Origin: an uncultured Bacteroidales bacterium
Lineage (GTDB): Bacteria > Bacteroidota > Bacteroidia > Bacteroidales > Paludibacteraceae
Reading direction: 5' to 3'
Assembly (NCBI GenBank): GCA_946414805.1
Contig: CAMKPZ010000005.1
Coordinates: 62,001 to 126,000 of the forward strand
DNA: 64,000 nucleotides
The notes below the pieces were generated by a model. The model ran no database searches and was not told the origin of the DNA. It worked only from the letters and a program-made list of their open reading frames with translations. Numbering within the stretch: the stretch's first letter is position 1; the number at the start of each line of letters is the position of its first letter. Position numbers and translations under genes: made by a program. This document shows, one piece after another, positions 27,301 to 35,771 of this stretch.

Positions 27301-30300
27301 ATGAAAAACAATCATCTTTCATTCCGCGCCGTGCTGTTGGCTTTCCTGTTAATCACAGGAATGACCGCCTTTGCCCAGGTTGCCGTACAAGGTACGGTCA
27401 CTGACGCGGCGAACGGCGAACCCATCATCGGCGCCTCTGTGCTCGAGATCGGTACTACCAATGGTACGATTACCGATTTTGATGGTAATTTCTCGCTGAA
27501 CGTAAAAGCGGGAGCTACGCTGTCTATCTCCTACATGGGTTACAAGACCCAGGAACTGGCAGCCGCTCCTTCGATGGCCGTTCGCATGGGCGAGGACACC
27601 GAACTTCTTGACGAAGTCGTCGTAGTGGGTTACGGTGTCGTTAAGAAAAACGATGCTACCGGTTCTGTCACCGCTATCAAACCCGATGACATGAACAAAG
27701 GTCTCCAGACCACCGCTACCGACATGCTCTCCGGTAAGATCGCCGGTGTGGCTGTCACTTCGAACGACGGTACCCCTGGTGGTGGCGCTACGATCCGTAT
27801 TCGTGGTGGATCATCTCTTTCTGCTTCTAACGACCCGTTGATCGTCATCGATGGTCTCGCTATGGATAACGATGGTGTCAAGGGTGTGGCTAACCCCCTG
27901 TCCCTCGTCAACCCGAATGATATTGAGTCGTTTACCGTCCTCAAGGATGCTTCCGCTACCGCTATCTACGGTTCGCGTGCTTCCAACGGTGTCATCATCA
28001 TCACTACCAAGAAAGGTTCCGCTAACCAGAAACTCAAAGTCTCCTACAACGGTAACGTTTCCTTCGGCACGCTGCTCCAGACAATGAATGTCATGACGGG
28101 TGACCAACTCCGTTTATATGCGCAGGATCTCTATAATGACAAGGTGATGAACCCCGATACGTATCGTCCGAAAGTATTGGATTACCTTGGTTCTGATAAC
28201 ACGAACTGGCAAGGTGAGATCTATCGCACGGCTATCTCTACCGATCATAATATCTCGTTGATGGGTGGTACCAAGAATATGCCGTACCGCTTCTCTATCG
28301 GTTATACCGACCAGAACGGTATTATCAAGACCTCTAACATGCAGCGTGTTACTGCATCCTTGAACCTTAATCCGACTTTCTTGGATAAGCACTTGACCTT
28401 CAACCTCAACGCAAAAGGTATGTATATCTACAACCGCTATGCGCCGGGCGTTGTCGGAAACGCTATCTCCTTTGACCCGACTACCCCTGTAATGGGTGAG
28501 GCTACCGGTTATTACACCAGCGCTCCTGTGGGTGCTAATCAGACTGTTTTGGGCCAGATTTTCGGCGGCTATTTCGGCCGTGTACAGGGTGGTGCTGCTC
28601 TTAACGACTCCGAGTGGGCGTATATGTATAACACCCAGACGATCGCTAACCCTGCCAGCTTGCTCAACTACACCAATGATCGCGCAAACTCCGGTTCGTT
28701 CGTTGGTAACTTGGAGGCGGATTATAAAATCCACGGCTTCGAAGACCTGCATATCCATGCTAACTTCGGTGCGGACTACTCCTATGGTAAGCAGGTTACC
28801 GATATTGACCGTCTGATCCAATCTACCGATAACGGCTATTACGGCTACTACGGGTACGAGTGGGTGAAGAAATACAACCTTCAGTTCAACGCGTATGCGC
28901 AGTATTATAAGGACTTTAACGAAAAACAGCATTTCGATATCATGCTCGGTGGTGAGTATCAGAAATTCCACCTCAATAGCTATCGCGAGGGCTGGAGAAC
29001 GTATCCGATGACTAACAATGATGAAGCTCTTCGGGGCCAAAAGAAAGACTATAGCGATTATACCTATGGTACGCAATCCGCTCTTCTCTCTTTCTTCGGC
29101 CGTGCTAACTGGGTGGGATGGAACCAGGTAATGGCTACCGTTACTCTCCGTGCTGATGCTTCTACTCGTTTTGCGCCGAATGTACGCTGGGGTCTCTTCC
29201 CGTCTGTTGCTCTCGGTTGGAAAATCAAAGAGACCTTCCTCAAGGATGTTAACTGGCTCAATGACCTCAAACTCCGTCTCGGTTACGGTATTACCGGTCA
29301 GCAGAGTGTAGCTGATGCATTCCAGTATCTGGCTGTATACAAGCAGAATACCCCGGGTCCGGGTGCTTGGTCTACGCTGGGTGAGAAAGTCGAAGATGTA
29401 GATCTCACCGGTAAAACCAAGGATGTGGACTATGTAATCGGTCAGGATGGTTATGTATACTATATGACATATCGTCCGAACGAATACAACCCCGATCTTA
29501 CTTGGGAGAAGACTACTACCTACAACGTAGGTCTCGACTATGCTTTCCTCAATAACCGTATTTCCGGTAGCTTGGACTACTACTATCGTGTCACCAATGA
29601 CTTGATCAACCGTGTTACAATCCCTGCAGGTACCAACTTTAAGACTGAGGTCGTTAAGAACGTAGGTTCGCTGACCAACCAAGGTGTGGAGTTCGCTATC
29701 AATGCAGTGGCTGTTGATACCAAGCATTTCAAATGGGATCTCGGCTACAACGTAGCTTGGAATCAGAACAAGATCGTCAGCCTGACCGGTTCCGATGCTC
29801 CGGGTTACTATGAGTACAACACCGGTTCCGGTATCGGTAACGGAAACTACGTTCAGGCAAATACCGTCGGTAAGCCGATCAACTCATTCTATGTGTATGA
29901 GTCGAAGACCAACCCGAATACCGGTCTCTTGTACCTCGTTGATCAGGATCATCCGGATGCTCTGCCGGGCGATGCAGAATATAACCTCACTGCAGAGGAT
30001 AAGATCTTCTATCATAGCCCCGCAGCTCCGGTTTCTATGGGCTTCAATACCAAGTTCCAGTTCTACGGTGTTGACCTCGGTATCACCTTCCGTGCGAACA
30101 TTGGTAACTATGTATACAACTCCGTTCTGCAAGATCAGTTGCAATACGTAACAACCGCATTTGACGCGAAGTTCAACGGCTATCATAATATCCTCTGGAA
30201 TGCTTACAACGCATATTATGACGAAGGGTGCCGGCTCCGTAACGAGACCAATGGTGTGCTCTCTACCTATTTCGTTCAGAACGCTTCGTTCCTCCGCTGC

Positions 30301-30492
30301 GATAACATTACACTCGGTTACTCCTTCGCTCCGAAGAATACTACCCTCAACGGACGTGTTTACTGCACGGTTTCCAATCCGTTCGTAGTGACTGCCTACA
30401 AGGGTCTTGATCCGGAAATGCCGGGCGGTATTGATAGTAACATGTATCCGCGCTGTATGACTACGGTTGTCGGCTTGTCGCTTAACTTCTAA
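27301..30492 (+). CDS. susC: SusC-like TonB-dependent outer-membrane transporter
   Basis: A 1063-residue protein with a signal peptide ending in AFAQ and a carboxypeptidase-regulatory-like domain (VQGTVTDAANGEPIIGASV to SYMGYKTQ, residues about 27-100). The SusC-type plug follows, with DEVVVVGYGVVKKNDATGSV and SDPLIVIDGLAM-like segments, then a C-terminal 22-strand barrel. It pairs with SusD to import oligosaccharides through the outer membrane using TonB energy. The two genes are 24 bases apart. Together with pullulanase and two further GH13 enzymes elsewhere in the window, alpha-glucan is the likely substrate. Confidence 0.95.
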   Translation: MKNNHLSFRAVLLAFLLITGMTAFAQVAVQGTVTDAANGEPIIGASVLEIGTTNGTITDFDGNFSLNVKAGATLSISYMGYKTQELAAAPSMAVRMGEDTELLDEVVVVGYGVVKKNDATGSVTAIKPDDMNKGLQTTATDMLSGKIAGVAVTSNDGTPGGGATIRIRGGSSLSASNDPLIVIDGLAMDNDGVKGVANPLSLVNPNDIESFTVLKDASATAIYGSRASNGVIIITTKKGSANQKLKVSYNGNVSFGTLLQTMNVMTGDQLRLYAQDLYNDKVMNPDTYRPKVLDYLGSDNTNWQGEIYRTAISTDHNISLMGGTKNMPYRFSIGYTDQNGIIKTSNMQRVTASLNLNPTFLDKHLTFNLNAKGMYIYNRYAPGVVGNAISFDPTTPVMGEATGYYTSAPVGANQTVLGQIFGGYFGRVQGGAALNDSEWAYMYNTQTIANPASLLNYTNDRANSGSFVGNLEADYKIHGFEDLHIHANFGADYSYGKQVTDIDRLIQSTDNGYYGYYGYEWVKKYNLQFNAYAQYYKDFNEKQHFDIMLGGEYQKFHLNSYREGWRTYPMTNNDEALRGQKKDYSDYTYGTQSALLSFFGRANWVGWNQVMATVTLRADASTRFAPNVRWGLFPSVALGWKIKETFLKDVNWLNDLKLRLGYGITGQQSVADAFQYLAVYKQNTPGPGAWSTLGEKVEDVDLTGKTKDVDYVIGQDGYVYYMTYRPNEYNPDLTWEKTTTYNVGLDYAFLNNRISGSLDYYYRVTNDLINRVTIPAGTNFKTEVVKNVGSLTNQGVEFAINAVAVDTKHFKWDLGYNVAWNQNKIVSLTGSDAPGYYEYNTGSGIGNGNYVQANTVGKPINSFYVYESKTNPNTGLLYLVDQDHPDALPGDAEYNLTAEDKIFYHSPAAPVSMGFNTKFQFYGVDLGITFRANIGNYVYNSVLQDQLQYVTTAFDAKFNGYHNILWNAYNAYYDEGCRLRNETNGVLSTYFVQNASFLRCDNITLGYSFAPKNTTLNGRVYCTVSNPFVVTAYKGLDPEMPGGIDSNMYPRCMTTVVGLSLNF

Positions 30493-30516
30493 TTAACTCG
30501 CTAATACACTACAATT

Positions 30517-32310
30517 ATGAAAAATAATAGCTTTAAAATGCTTTTTGTAGCAGCATTGGCACTCGCGTTCACTGCTTGTATGGATTTGGAGCCGATTGAC
30601 CCCAATACCACGCAGATGAACAATGAGAACCGTGATCAGATCATTGATGCGCTCTATGCCAAGCTGTATGTTTCCTTCGTCCAGACCGGTCAGACCGGTG
30701 GAGGTGGAGATGCGGATATCATCTCCAATGATGAGGGTTACTCGGGATTCTTCCGTACTCTGAATGTGCTCAATGAGTTCCCTACCGAAGCCGGTTGGTG
30801 GACTTGGCGTAACGATGATGGTTGCTCTGACCTGCTGATGATTTCATGGAACCCCGCTAACGGATTCGTTTCCAAACTCTACAACCGTTTGAACTATGCC
30901 GTTACGATGTCGAACCACTATCTGGATCTGACCGAAGGTACTACGGATCCGGAGATGATTCACAAACGTGCAGAGGTGCGCTTCATCCGCGCTATCAACT
31001 ATTATCATTTGATGGATATGTTCGGAAACGTGCCTTTTACGGCTACTGTTTCCACCTCTAACCCGGAGCAGATTGAACGTGCCAGCCTTTATGAGTGGCT
31101 TATCGATGAGATCGAGAACGGTCACACCGGAATGACCTATATCAATCATAAGACGGGTGAACCTCTCACTTCCTATAAGGTGACCGGCGATGCGGATCAT
31201 GGCTTCCTCCAGGATCTTTATGCAAAAGGCGGTACTTCCCTCTATCGTATTACCAAACCGGCTGCTTACATGTTGCTGGCGCGTCTTTACCTCAATGCAG
31301 AGGTTTATACCGGTACTCCGCAATGGGAGAAGGCTGAAGAAGCTGCAACCAAGGTAATTGAGGATTTCCCGACGCTGCACCCTGTTTACGCACAGATCTT
31401 CATGGGCGATAACGATGTAGTTGCACGCGATGAGATGGTTCTCTTGGCTGCACAGGACGGTTATGCCCTCCGTTCTTGGGCAGGTTCGCAGAGTACGATC
31501 GGTGCTACGCGCAATACCAATATGAATCACTGCGGTACTTCCGATAACAACTGGGGTTGCTGGCGTTCAAGCCCTGAACTGATAGCAAAATTCGGTAACT
31601 TCCAGGGTAAGACTCCGGCAGAAATCATTGCACTCGGTGGCGCATACGACGAGTTTGACATGCCGGCTATCGCAGGTGATGACCGTGCTATGTTCTGCGC
31701 ACAGAATGTTAACCCCAATGACGGAACATTGAATACCAAGGGCTTTGCAGGTCTTGTTCCTGACAATGGTGCAGGTTTTGACTCTTGCTGGGCTATCTGC
31801 AAATGGACTAACCTCTACTCTTCGGAGTTTGATGCTACGCTCCATCCGCTCGATGATGGTCACGCAGCTCCGCAGCACGATTCGAAGTTTGTAGATACCG
31901 ATGTACCTATTATGCGTGCTGCAGAGGCATTCCTCACCCGCGCAGAGGCTCGTTACCGCCTCGGCAAGAGCACAGCACTCGATGATATCAACACCGTCCG
32001 CAATCGTGCGCACGCTACTCCGCTGTCCGCTATCACGGATGACGAGATGTTGGATGAGTGGCTCCGCGAGTTCTATTATGAAGGACGCCGTCGTATCGAC
32101 CTCATCCGTTGGGGACAGTTCGTAGGCTCAACGGCTACCCGTACTTGGGAAGGTCGTGGTGCAACCGGTACCGGTAAGATACAATCCTATACGACACCGG
32201 CTGCTTGGAATACCGATGTTGTGTCTTTGGATGACCACTGGAAAATATACCCGATTCCGGAGCAGGATGTGAACAACAATCCGAATATGGTTCAGAACCC
32301 GGGATATTAA
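30517..32310 (+). CDS. susD: SusD-like surface glycan-binding lipoprotein
   Basis: A 597-residue lipoprotein (signal MKNNSFKMLFVAALALAFTAC). The SusD fold is recognised by DLEPIDPNTTQ, helical TPR-like segments such as RAEVRFIRAINYYHLMDMFG, and a C-terminus with TRAEARYRLG, FYYEGRRRIDLIRWGQF and KIYPIPEQDVNNNPNMVQNP. It caps SusC at the cell surface and helps bind glycan. Sugar specificity cannot be judged from sequence alone. Confidence 0.95.
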   Translation: MKNNSFKMLFVAALALAFTACMDLEPIDPNTTQMNNENRDQIIDALYAKLYVSFVQTGQTGGGGDADIISNDEGYSGFFRTLNVLNEFPTEAGWWTWRNDDGCSDLLMISWNPANGFVSKLYNRLNYAVTMSNHYLDLTEGTTDPEMIHKRAEVRFIRAINYYHLMDMFGNVPFTATVSTSNPEQIERASLYEWLIDEIENGHTGMTYINHKTGEPLTSYKVTGDADHGFLQDLYAKGGTSLYRITKPAAYMLLARLYLNAEVYTGTPQWEKAEEAATKVIEDFPTLHPVYAQIFMGDNDVVARDEMVLLAAQDGYALRSWAGSQSTIGATRNTNMNHCGTSDNNWGCWRSSPELIAKFGNFQGKTPAEIIALGGAYDEFDMPAIAGDDRAMFCAQNVNPNDGTLNTKGFAGLVPDNGAGFDSCWAICKWTNLYSSEFDATLHPLDDGHAAPQHDSKFVDTDVPIMRAAEAFLTRAEARYRLGKSTALDDINTVRNRAHATPLSAITDDEMLDEWLREFYYEGRRRIDLIRWGQFVGSTATRTWEGRGATGTGKIQSYTTPAAWNTDVVSLDDHWKIYPIPEQDVNNNPNMVQNPGY

Positions 32311-32379
32311 GTTATGAAACTCATCATAAAGGATGATATTTAACAACAAATCAACATTAATTAACTTAAAATTTAGATT

Positions 32380-33504
32380 ATGAAACTGAACAAAGTTTTT
32401 GCTGCTTTGATGGCAGTTGTAACATTGGTTGCATTCTCTGCTTGTAACAAAGAGAGTCAGGATGTTATCAAACTCAAACTGAACAAGGCTTCTCTGACGG
32501 TTGGTCAGACTTACACTGTACCGGTAGAGAAGGCTTCCGGTGACATCACTTGGACTTCCTCTAACGAGGCAGTAGCTACTGTTGACGCTCAGGGTACTAT
32601 CACCGCTGTAGCAGAGGGTAGCTCCGCTGTAAAGGCTACTGTAGGTAAGGCTTCTGCTACTGTTGATGTTACTGTAACCGCAGGCGGTCAAACCGGTGGT
32701 GCTCCGGATCTGGATGCTCCGGCTGACGGCAAACTGCTCGTTGTAATCGAGATTCCGGAAGGTACTGAGTGCAACGGTATCGCTCTGAAGGGTACTCTCG
32801 GTGAGCCGAATGAGGCCGGTGACGGCTATTTGTGGTCTGGTGCAGATCAGTATCTCGGTGAGAATGGCGCACAGACTCCTGTAACCGGCAACATCTACAA
32901 ATTCGAGGCTATCAAGGACTATGCTAACTGGTTCAAAGTAGAGATCCCGATGACGGAAGCTCTTGAGTTCAAGGTTTGCTTGATCTATGCGAACGATGGT
33001 AGCTGGGATGGTCAGGCTACTGATGTAGCTCTCCATAGCTGCAACTACTCTTCTGTAGCTCCGACGATCGATGGCGGTCAGTGCAAAGAGTTCGGTGCAA
33101 CTACCGGTCTGCTTTACCTCTCTATCGGTGGTTGGAACAAATCTGAGTGCGTTGTTGAGACTGAGCAGAGCTACACCATTACGCTCGTTGCTCCGAGCAA
33201 CACCTGTGGCGCAGAGACTCCTGCAATCGTTGGTTCTTTCGCTGCTTCCAACTGGGCAACCTTTATCCCGATGGAGCTCGTTGAGGGTAACACCTACAAA
33301 GTAACGGTTAGCGCATTCCCGTCTGACGAGTATAAATTCGCAGGCCTTGAAGGTGGTTGGGGCAATGAGATTATGCTCCTTGAGTACGATGAAACACTTG
33401 ATCAGCTTAACGAGTACGGAAACCCGAATATCAAGTTCGGTACCGAGACTGCTCAAACCGTTGATTATTCAGAGAACTCCAAGTGGAAAGCTTGTGCTGA
33501 ATAA
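32380..33504 (+). CDS. Surface glycan-binding lipoprotein with Big_2 domain (SusE/F position)
   Basis: The 374-residue product has a lipoprotein signal (VTLVAFSACNKE). Residues of about 33-98 are an immunoglobulin-like Big_2 domain (LNKASLTVGQTYTV, ITWTSSNEAVATVD, ITAVAEGSSAVKAT). Two beta-rich modules follow: about 105-250, and about 262-372 with ETPAIVGSFAASNWATFIPM, which resembles starch-binding modules of SusE/SusF. It stands directly after SusD, where surface glycan-binding proteins of such loci are encoded, and a terminator follows it. Function is inferred from position and fold; no catalytic motif is seen. Confidence 0.82.
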   Translation: MKLNKVFAALMAVVTLVAFSACNKESQDVIKLKLNKASLTVGQTYTVPVEKASGDITWTSSNEAVATVDAQGTITAVAEGSSAVKATVGKASATVDVTVTAGGQTGGAPDLDAPADGKLLVVIEIPEGTECNGIALKGTLGEPNEAGDGYLWSGADQYLGENGAQTPVTGNIYKFEAIKDYANWFKVEIPMTEALEFKVCLIYANDGSWDGQATDVALHSCNYSSVAPTIDGGQCKEFGATTGLLYLSIGGWNKSECVVETEQSYTITLVAPSNTCGAETPAIVGSFAASNWATFIPMELVEGNTYKVTVSAFPSDEYKFAGLEGGWGNEIMLLEYDETLDQLNEYGNPNIKFGTETAQTVDYSENSKWKACAE

Positions 33505-33526
33505 TCTTCCCTTTCTGACAAAAAAG

Positions 33527-33558
33527 ATAGCCCGGGCGTTTGCTCGGGCTATTCTTCT
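33527..33558 (+). terminator. Intrinsic terminator after the Sus-type genes
   Basis: Stem ATAGCCCGGGC pairs with GCTCGGGCTAT (one wobble) around a short loop, followed by a TC-rich tract. The next 40 bases contain a 19-base direct repeat (TATTCTTCTCTTCTATGCG at 33550 and 33578). Confidence 0.8.
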
Positions 33559-33638
33559 CTTCTATGCGGTGCTAATCTATTCTTCTCTTCTATGCGACGC
33601 TATAGGATTCTACAAAATTTCCTAAAAAAGCAGAATAA

Positions 33639-33670
33639 TTTGCTTATTCGAAAAAAATGTAGTACCTTTG
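33639..33670 (+). promoter_or_regulatory. Promoter for the pullulanase gene
   Basis: -33 TTTG (33639-33642), 20-base A-rich spacer, -7 TACCTTTG (33663-33670). It lies 52 bases before the start codon. Confidence 0.82.
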
Positions 33671-33722
33671 CACCTGTTTATCAATCCCCAAGATAAAAAA
33701 CACAGCAATACCCTTAAATCCT

Positions 33723-35663
33723 ATGAGAAACATTTTCATTAGTATGCTTTCGCTACTGTTATTGTCCTGTACCGCCAAGCAGACACGCTTGGAGGACGAG
33801 TGTCTCTATGCCCCGAGCCAGACGCAATTTGCTTTCTGGTCGAACAGCGCAGACCAGATGGAGGTGCGGCTTTACGACGATCCGCAAACAGCCGACTTCC
33901 AAACCATCGCGCTTACCAGAGACAAACAAGATTTCTACCGCGCCACCGTCAAAGGAGACCAAGCCGGCAAGTATTATACCGTCCGTTCCTACCAGAACGG
34001 CGAATGGGCAGCCGAGTCTCCGGGTATTTTTGCAAAAGCCGTCTCTGTGAACGGTGCCCGCGCAGCAATCATCGACATGCGCAAGACGGATCCGCAAGGA
34101 TGGGAGAACGATATCCGTCCGGCAATGACGGATCCTACGGATATTGTAGTTTACGAGACACATATCCGTGATTTCACAATGTCTCCTTTCTCCGGCGTGA
34201 CCCACAAAGGCAAGTTTGCCGGAATGGCAGAACGGGTGGACTACCTCGCAGAGTTGGGAATCACCCATCTGCAGATCCTGCCTATGTTTGACTATGGCAG
34301 TATTGATGAAACCCAAACGGTTAAGAATGAAAATTCTACAGATTCTATAGGAAATGGTAAATCGTCCAACCGTAAATATAACTGGGGATACGACCCTGTG
34401 AATTACAACGTGCCGGAAGGAGGCTATTCCTCCGATCCGTACGATCCGGCTGTCCGTATCCGTGAGGCAAAGCTGATGATCCAGCGGCTGCATGCAGCCG
34501 GAATCAGGGTGGTGATGGATGTTGTGTATAACCATACCTATGATGCAGAGGGTTGTGCTTTGGGACGCGTAGTTCCGTATTATTTCTATCGTTTGAATGA
34601 GGACGGCAGTTATGCGAACGGCTCCGGCTGCGGCAATGAGACCGCATCGGATCATGAGATGATGCGTCGGTTTATGGTCGAGTCCGTCTGCTACTGGGCA
34701 CGGGAATACCATATAGACGGTTTCCGTTTCGATCTCATGGGCATCCATGATCAGGAGACCATGCGCCAGATCCGCGCTGCGTTGGACGAGATAGATCCGA
34801 CGATCCTTACCTACGGAGAAGGATGGGCTGCAATGGCTCCGGCATACCCTTATGAGCAACTCGCCATGAAGCAGTATACCTATCAAATGCCGCGAGTAGG
34901 TGCTTTCAGCGACGATATACGGAACGCGCTTATCGGTTCGCCATTCGATCACGAACGAGGGTTCGCTTCCGGTAAGGCGGAGAACAAAGAGGCTGTCTGC
35001 TTCGGATTGACAGGAGCAGTCAATTATCAGAACAACCGCTTTGGAGAAGGCTGGAGCGGTGAACCGATGCAACATGTTAGTTATATCACCTGCCATGACA
35101 ACTATTGTTTGAGAGACCGGATCGATGTCAGTGCCGGCGAAGAGACAGAGGCAACGAAGATCCGAATGAACAAACTGGCGCAGACAGCAGTCCTGGTATC
35201 GCAGGGAATGAGTTTTATCTACGGCGGAGAAGAACTATACCGCACCAAGAAAGGTATCGACAACAGTTATCAGAGCCCCGACAGTATCAATATTATCCCA
35301 TGGGAGAACCGCGACAAATATGATTTGGCGGATTATTACCGTCAGATCATAGCTATCCGCCGTGCGCACAAGGGTTTCCGTCTGGGATCTGCAGAGTTGG
35401 TTAACCGCCACGTGGAGTTTTTGCCGACGGAGAACGACCATCTGATCATTTACCGAATCAAAGGCCTGGAAGGGATCGACACTGCCAAATCCCTTATCGT
35501 ACTGCTGAACGGCAGCGGCGCGTCTGTCTCCGCCGAAGTGCCGGAGGCGGAATATACCGTTCTGGTGCATGACGGTCAGGCAAGTTGCTCTCCCGGCTTG
35601 GGAAAGATCCAAACGGGACACATTGTCGTGGAACCTTATTCGGCTACCATCCTCGCCGAATAA
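33723..35663 (+). CDS. Type I pullulanase-like GH13 lipoprotein
   Basis: The 646-residue lipoprotein (signal to LLLLSC) has an N-terminal beta domain and a GH13 barrel. The type I pullulanase marker YNWGYDP is present, as are DVVYNHT, nucleophile D337 in GFRFDLMG, acid/base E366 in TYGEGW and D459 in ITCHDN. It would cut alpha-1,6 bonds of pullulan or branched glucans at the cell surface or in the periplasm. A loop before YNWGYDP (TVKNENSTDSIGNGKSSNRK) is longer than usual and is encoded by A-rich low-complexity sequence including AATGGTAAAT. It has its own promoter and a strong terminator. Confidence 0.93.
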   Translation: MRNIFISMLSLLLLSCTAKQTRLEDECLYAPSQTQFAFWSNSADQMEVRLYDDPQTADFQTIALTRDKQDFYRATVKGDQAGKYYTVRSYQNGEWAAESPGIFAKAVSVNGARAAIIDMRKTDPQGWENDIRPAMTDPTDIVVYETHIRDFTMSPFSGVTHKGKFAGMAERVDYLAELGITHLQILPMFDYGSIDETQTVKNENSTDSIGNGKSSNRKYNWGYDPVNYNVPEGGYSSDPYDPAVRIREAKLMIQRLHAAGIRVVMDVVYNHTYDAEGCALGRVVPYYFYRLNEDGSYANGSGCGNETASDHEMMRRFMVESVCYWAREYHIDGFRFDLMGIHDQETMRQIRAALDEIDPTILTYGEGWAAMAPAYPYEQLAMKQYTYQMPRVGAFSDDIRNALIGSPFDHERGFASGKAENKEAVCFGLTGAVNYQNNRFGEGWSGEPMQHVSYITCHDNYCLRDRIDVSAGEETEATKIRMNKLAQTAVLVSQGMSFIYGGEELYRTKKGIDNSYQSPDSINIIPWENRDKYDLADYYRQIIAIRRAHKGFRLGSAELVNRHVEFLPTENDHLIIYRIKGLEGIDTAKSLIVLLNGSGASVSAEVPEAEYTVLVHDGQASCSPGLGKIQTGHIVVEPYSATILAE

Positions 35664-35667
35664 AAAG

Positions 35668-35697
35668 CAGCCTGAGCCAAACGCTCAGGCTGTTTTT
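35668..35697 (+). terminator. Bidirectional terminator between pullulanase and GH2 genes
   Basis: Perfect 10-base stem CAGCCTGAGC with GCTCAGGCTG, loop CAAAC, then TTTTT on the plus strand. A-rich bases before the stem give a U-tract for minus-strand RNA as well. Confidence 0.9.
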
Positions 35698-35738
35698 CTC
35701 TTTTCCATCTCTTCGTCACGGTTCTTTCGTCACGGTTC

Positions 35739-35771
35739 ACCGTCGGTTGACCGTCGGCTGACCGTCGGGAT
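35739..35771. repeat. Eleven-base tandem array, spacer
   Basis: Units ACCGTCGGTTG, ACCGTCGGCTG and ACCGTCGGGAT lie directly next to the GH2 stop codon. A separate TCGTCACGGTTC word is doubled at about 35714-35738. The 15-base word at 35739-35753 recurs inside the ABC-F gene. Confidence 0.88.

Noticed and set aside
28114..29727. Open frame of 537 codons opposite susC
   Set aside because: Antisense shadow of the SusC barrel; no start signal or recognisable motif.
32128..33456. Open frame of 442 codons opposite the glycan-binding lipoprotein
   Set aside because: Overlaps both SusD and the lipoprotein gene on the other strand; low-complexity Ser/Thr/Arg shadow.
33759..35096. Open frame of 445 codons opposite the pullulanase gene
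   Set aside because: Shadow of a GH13 gene with all catalytic motifs on the plus strand.
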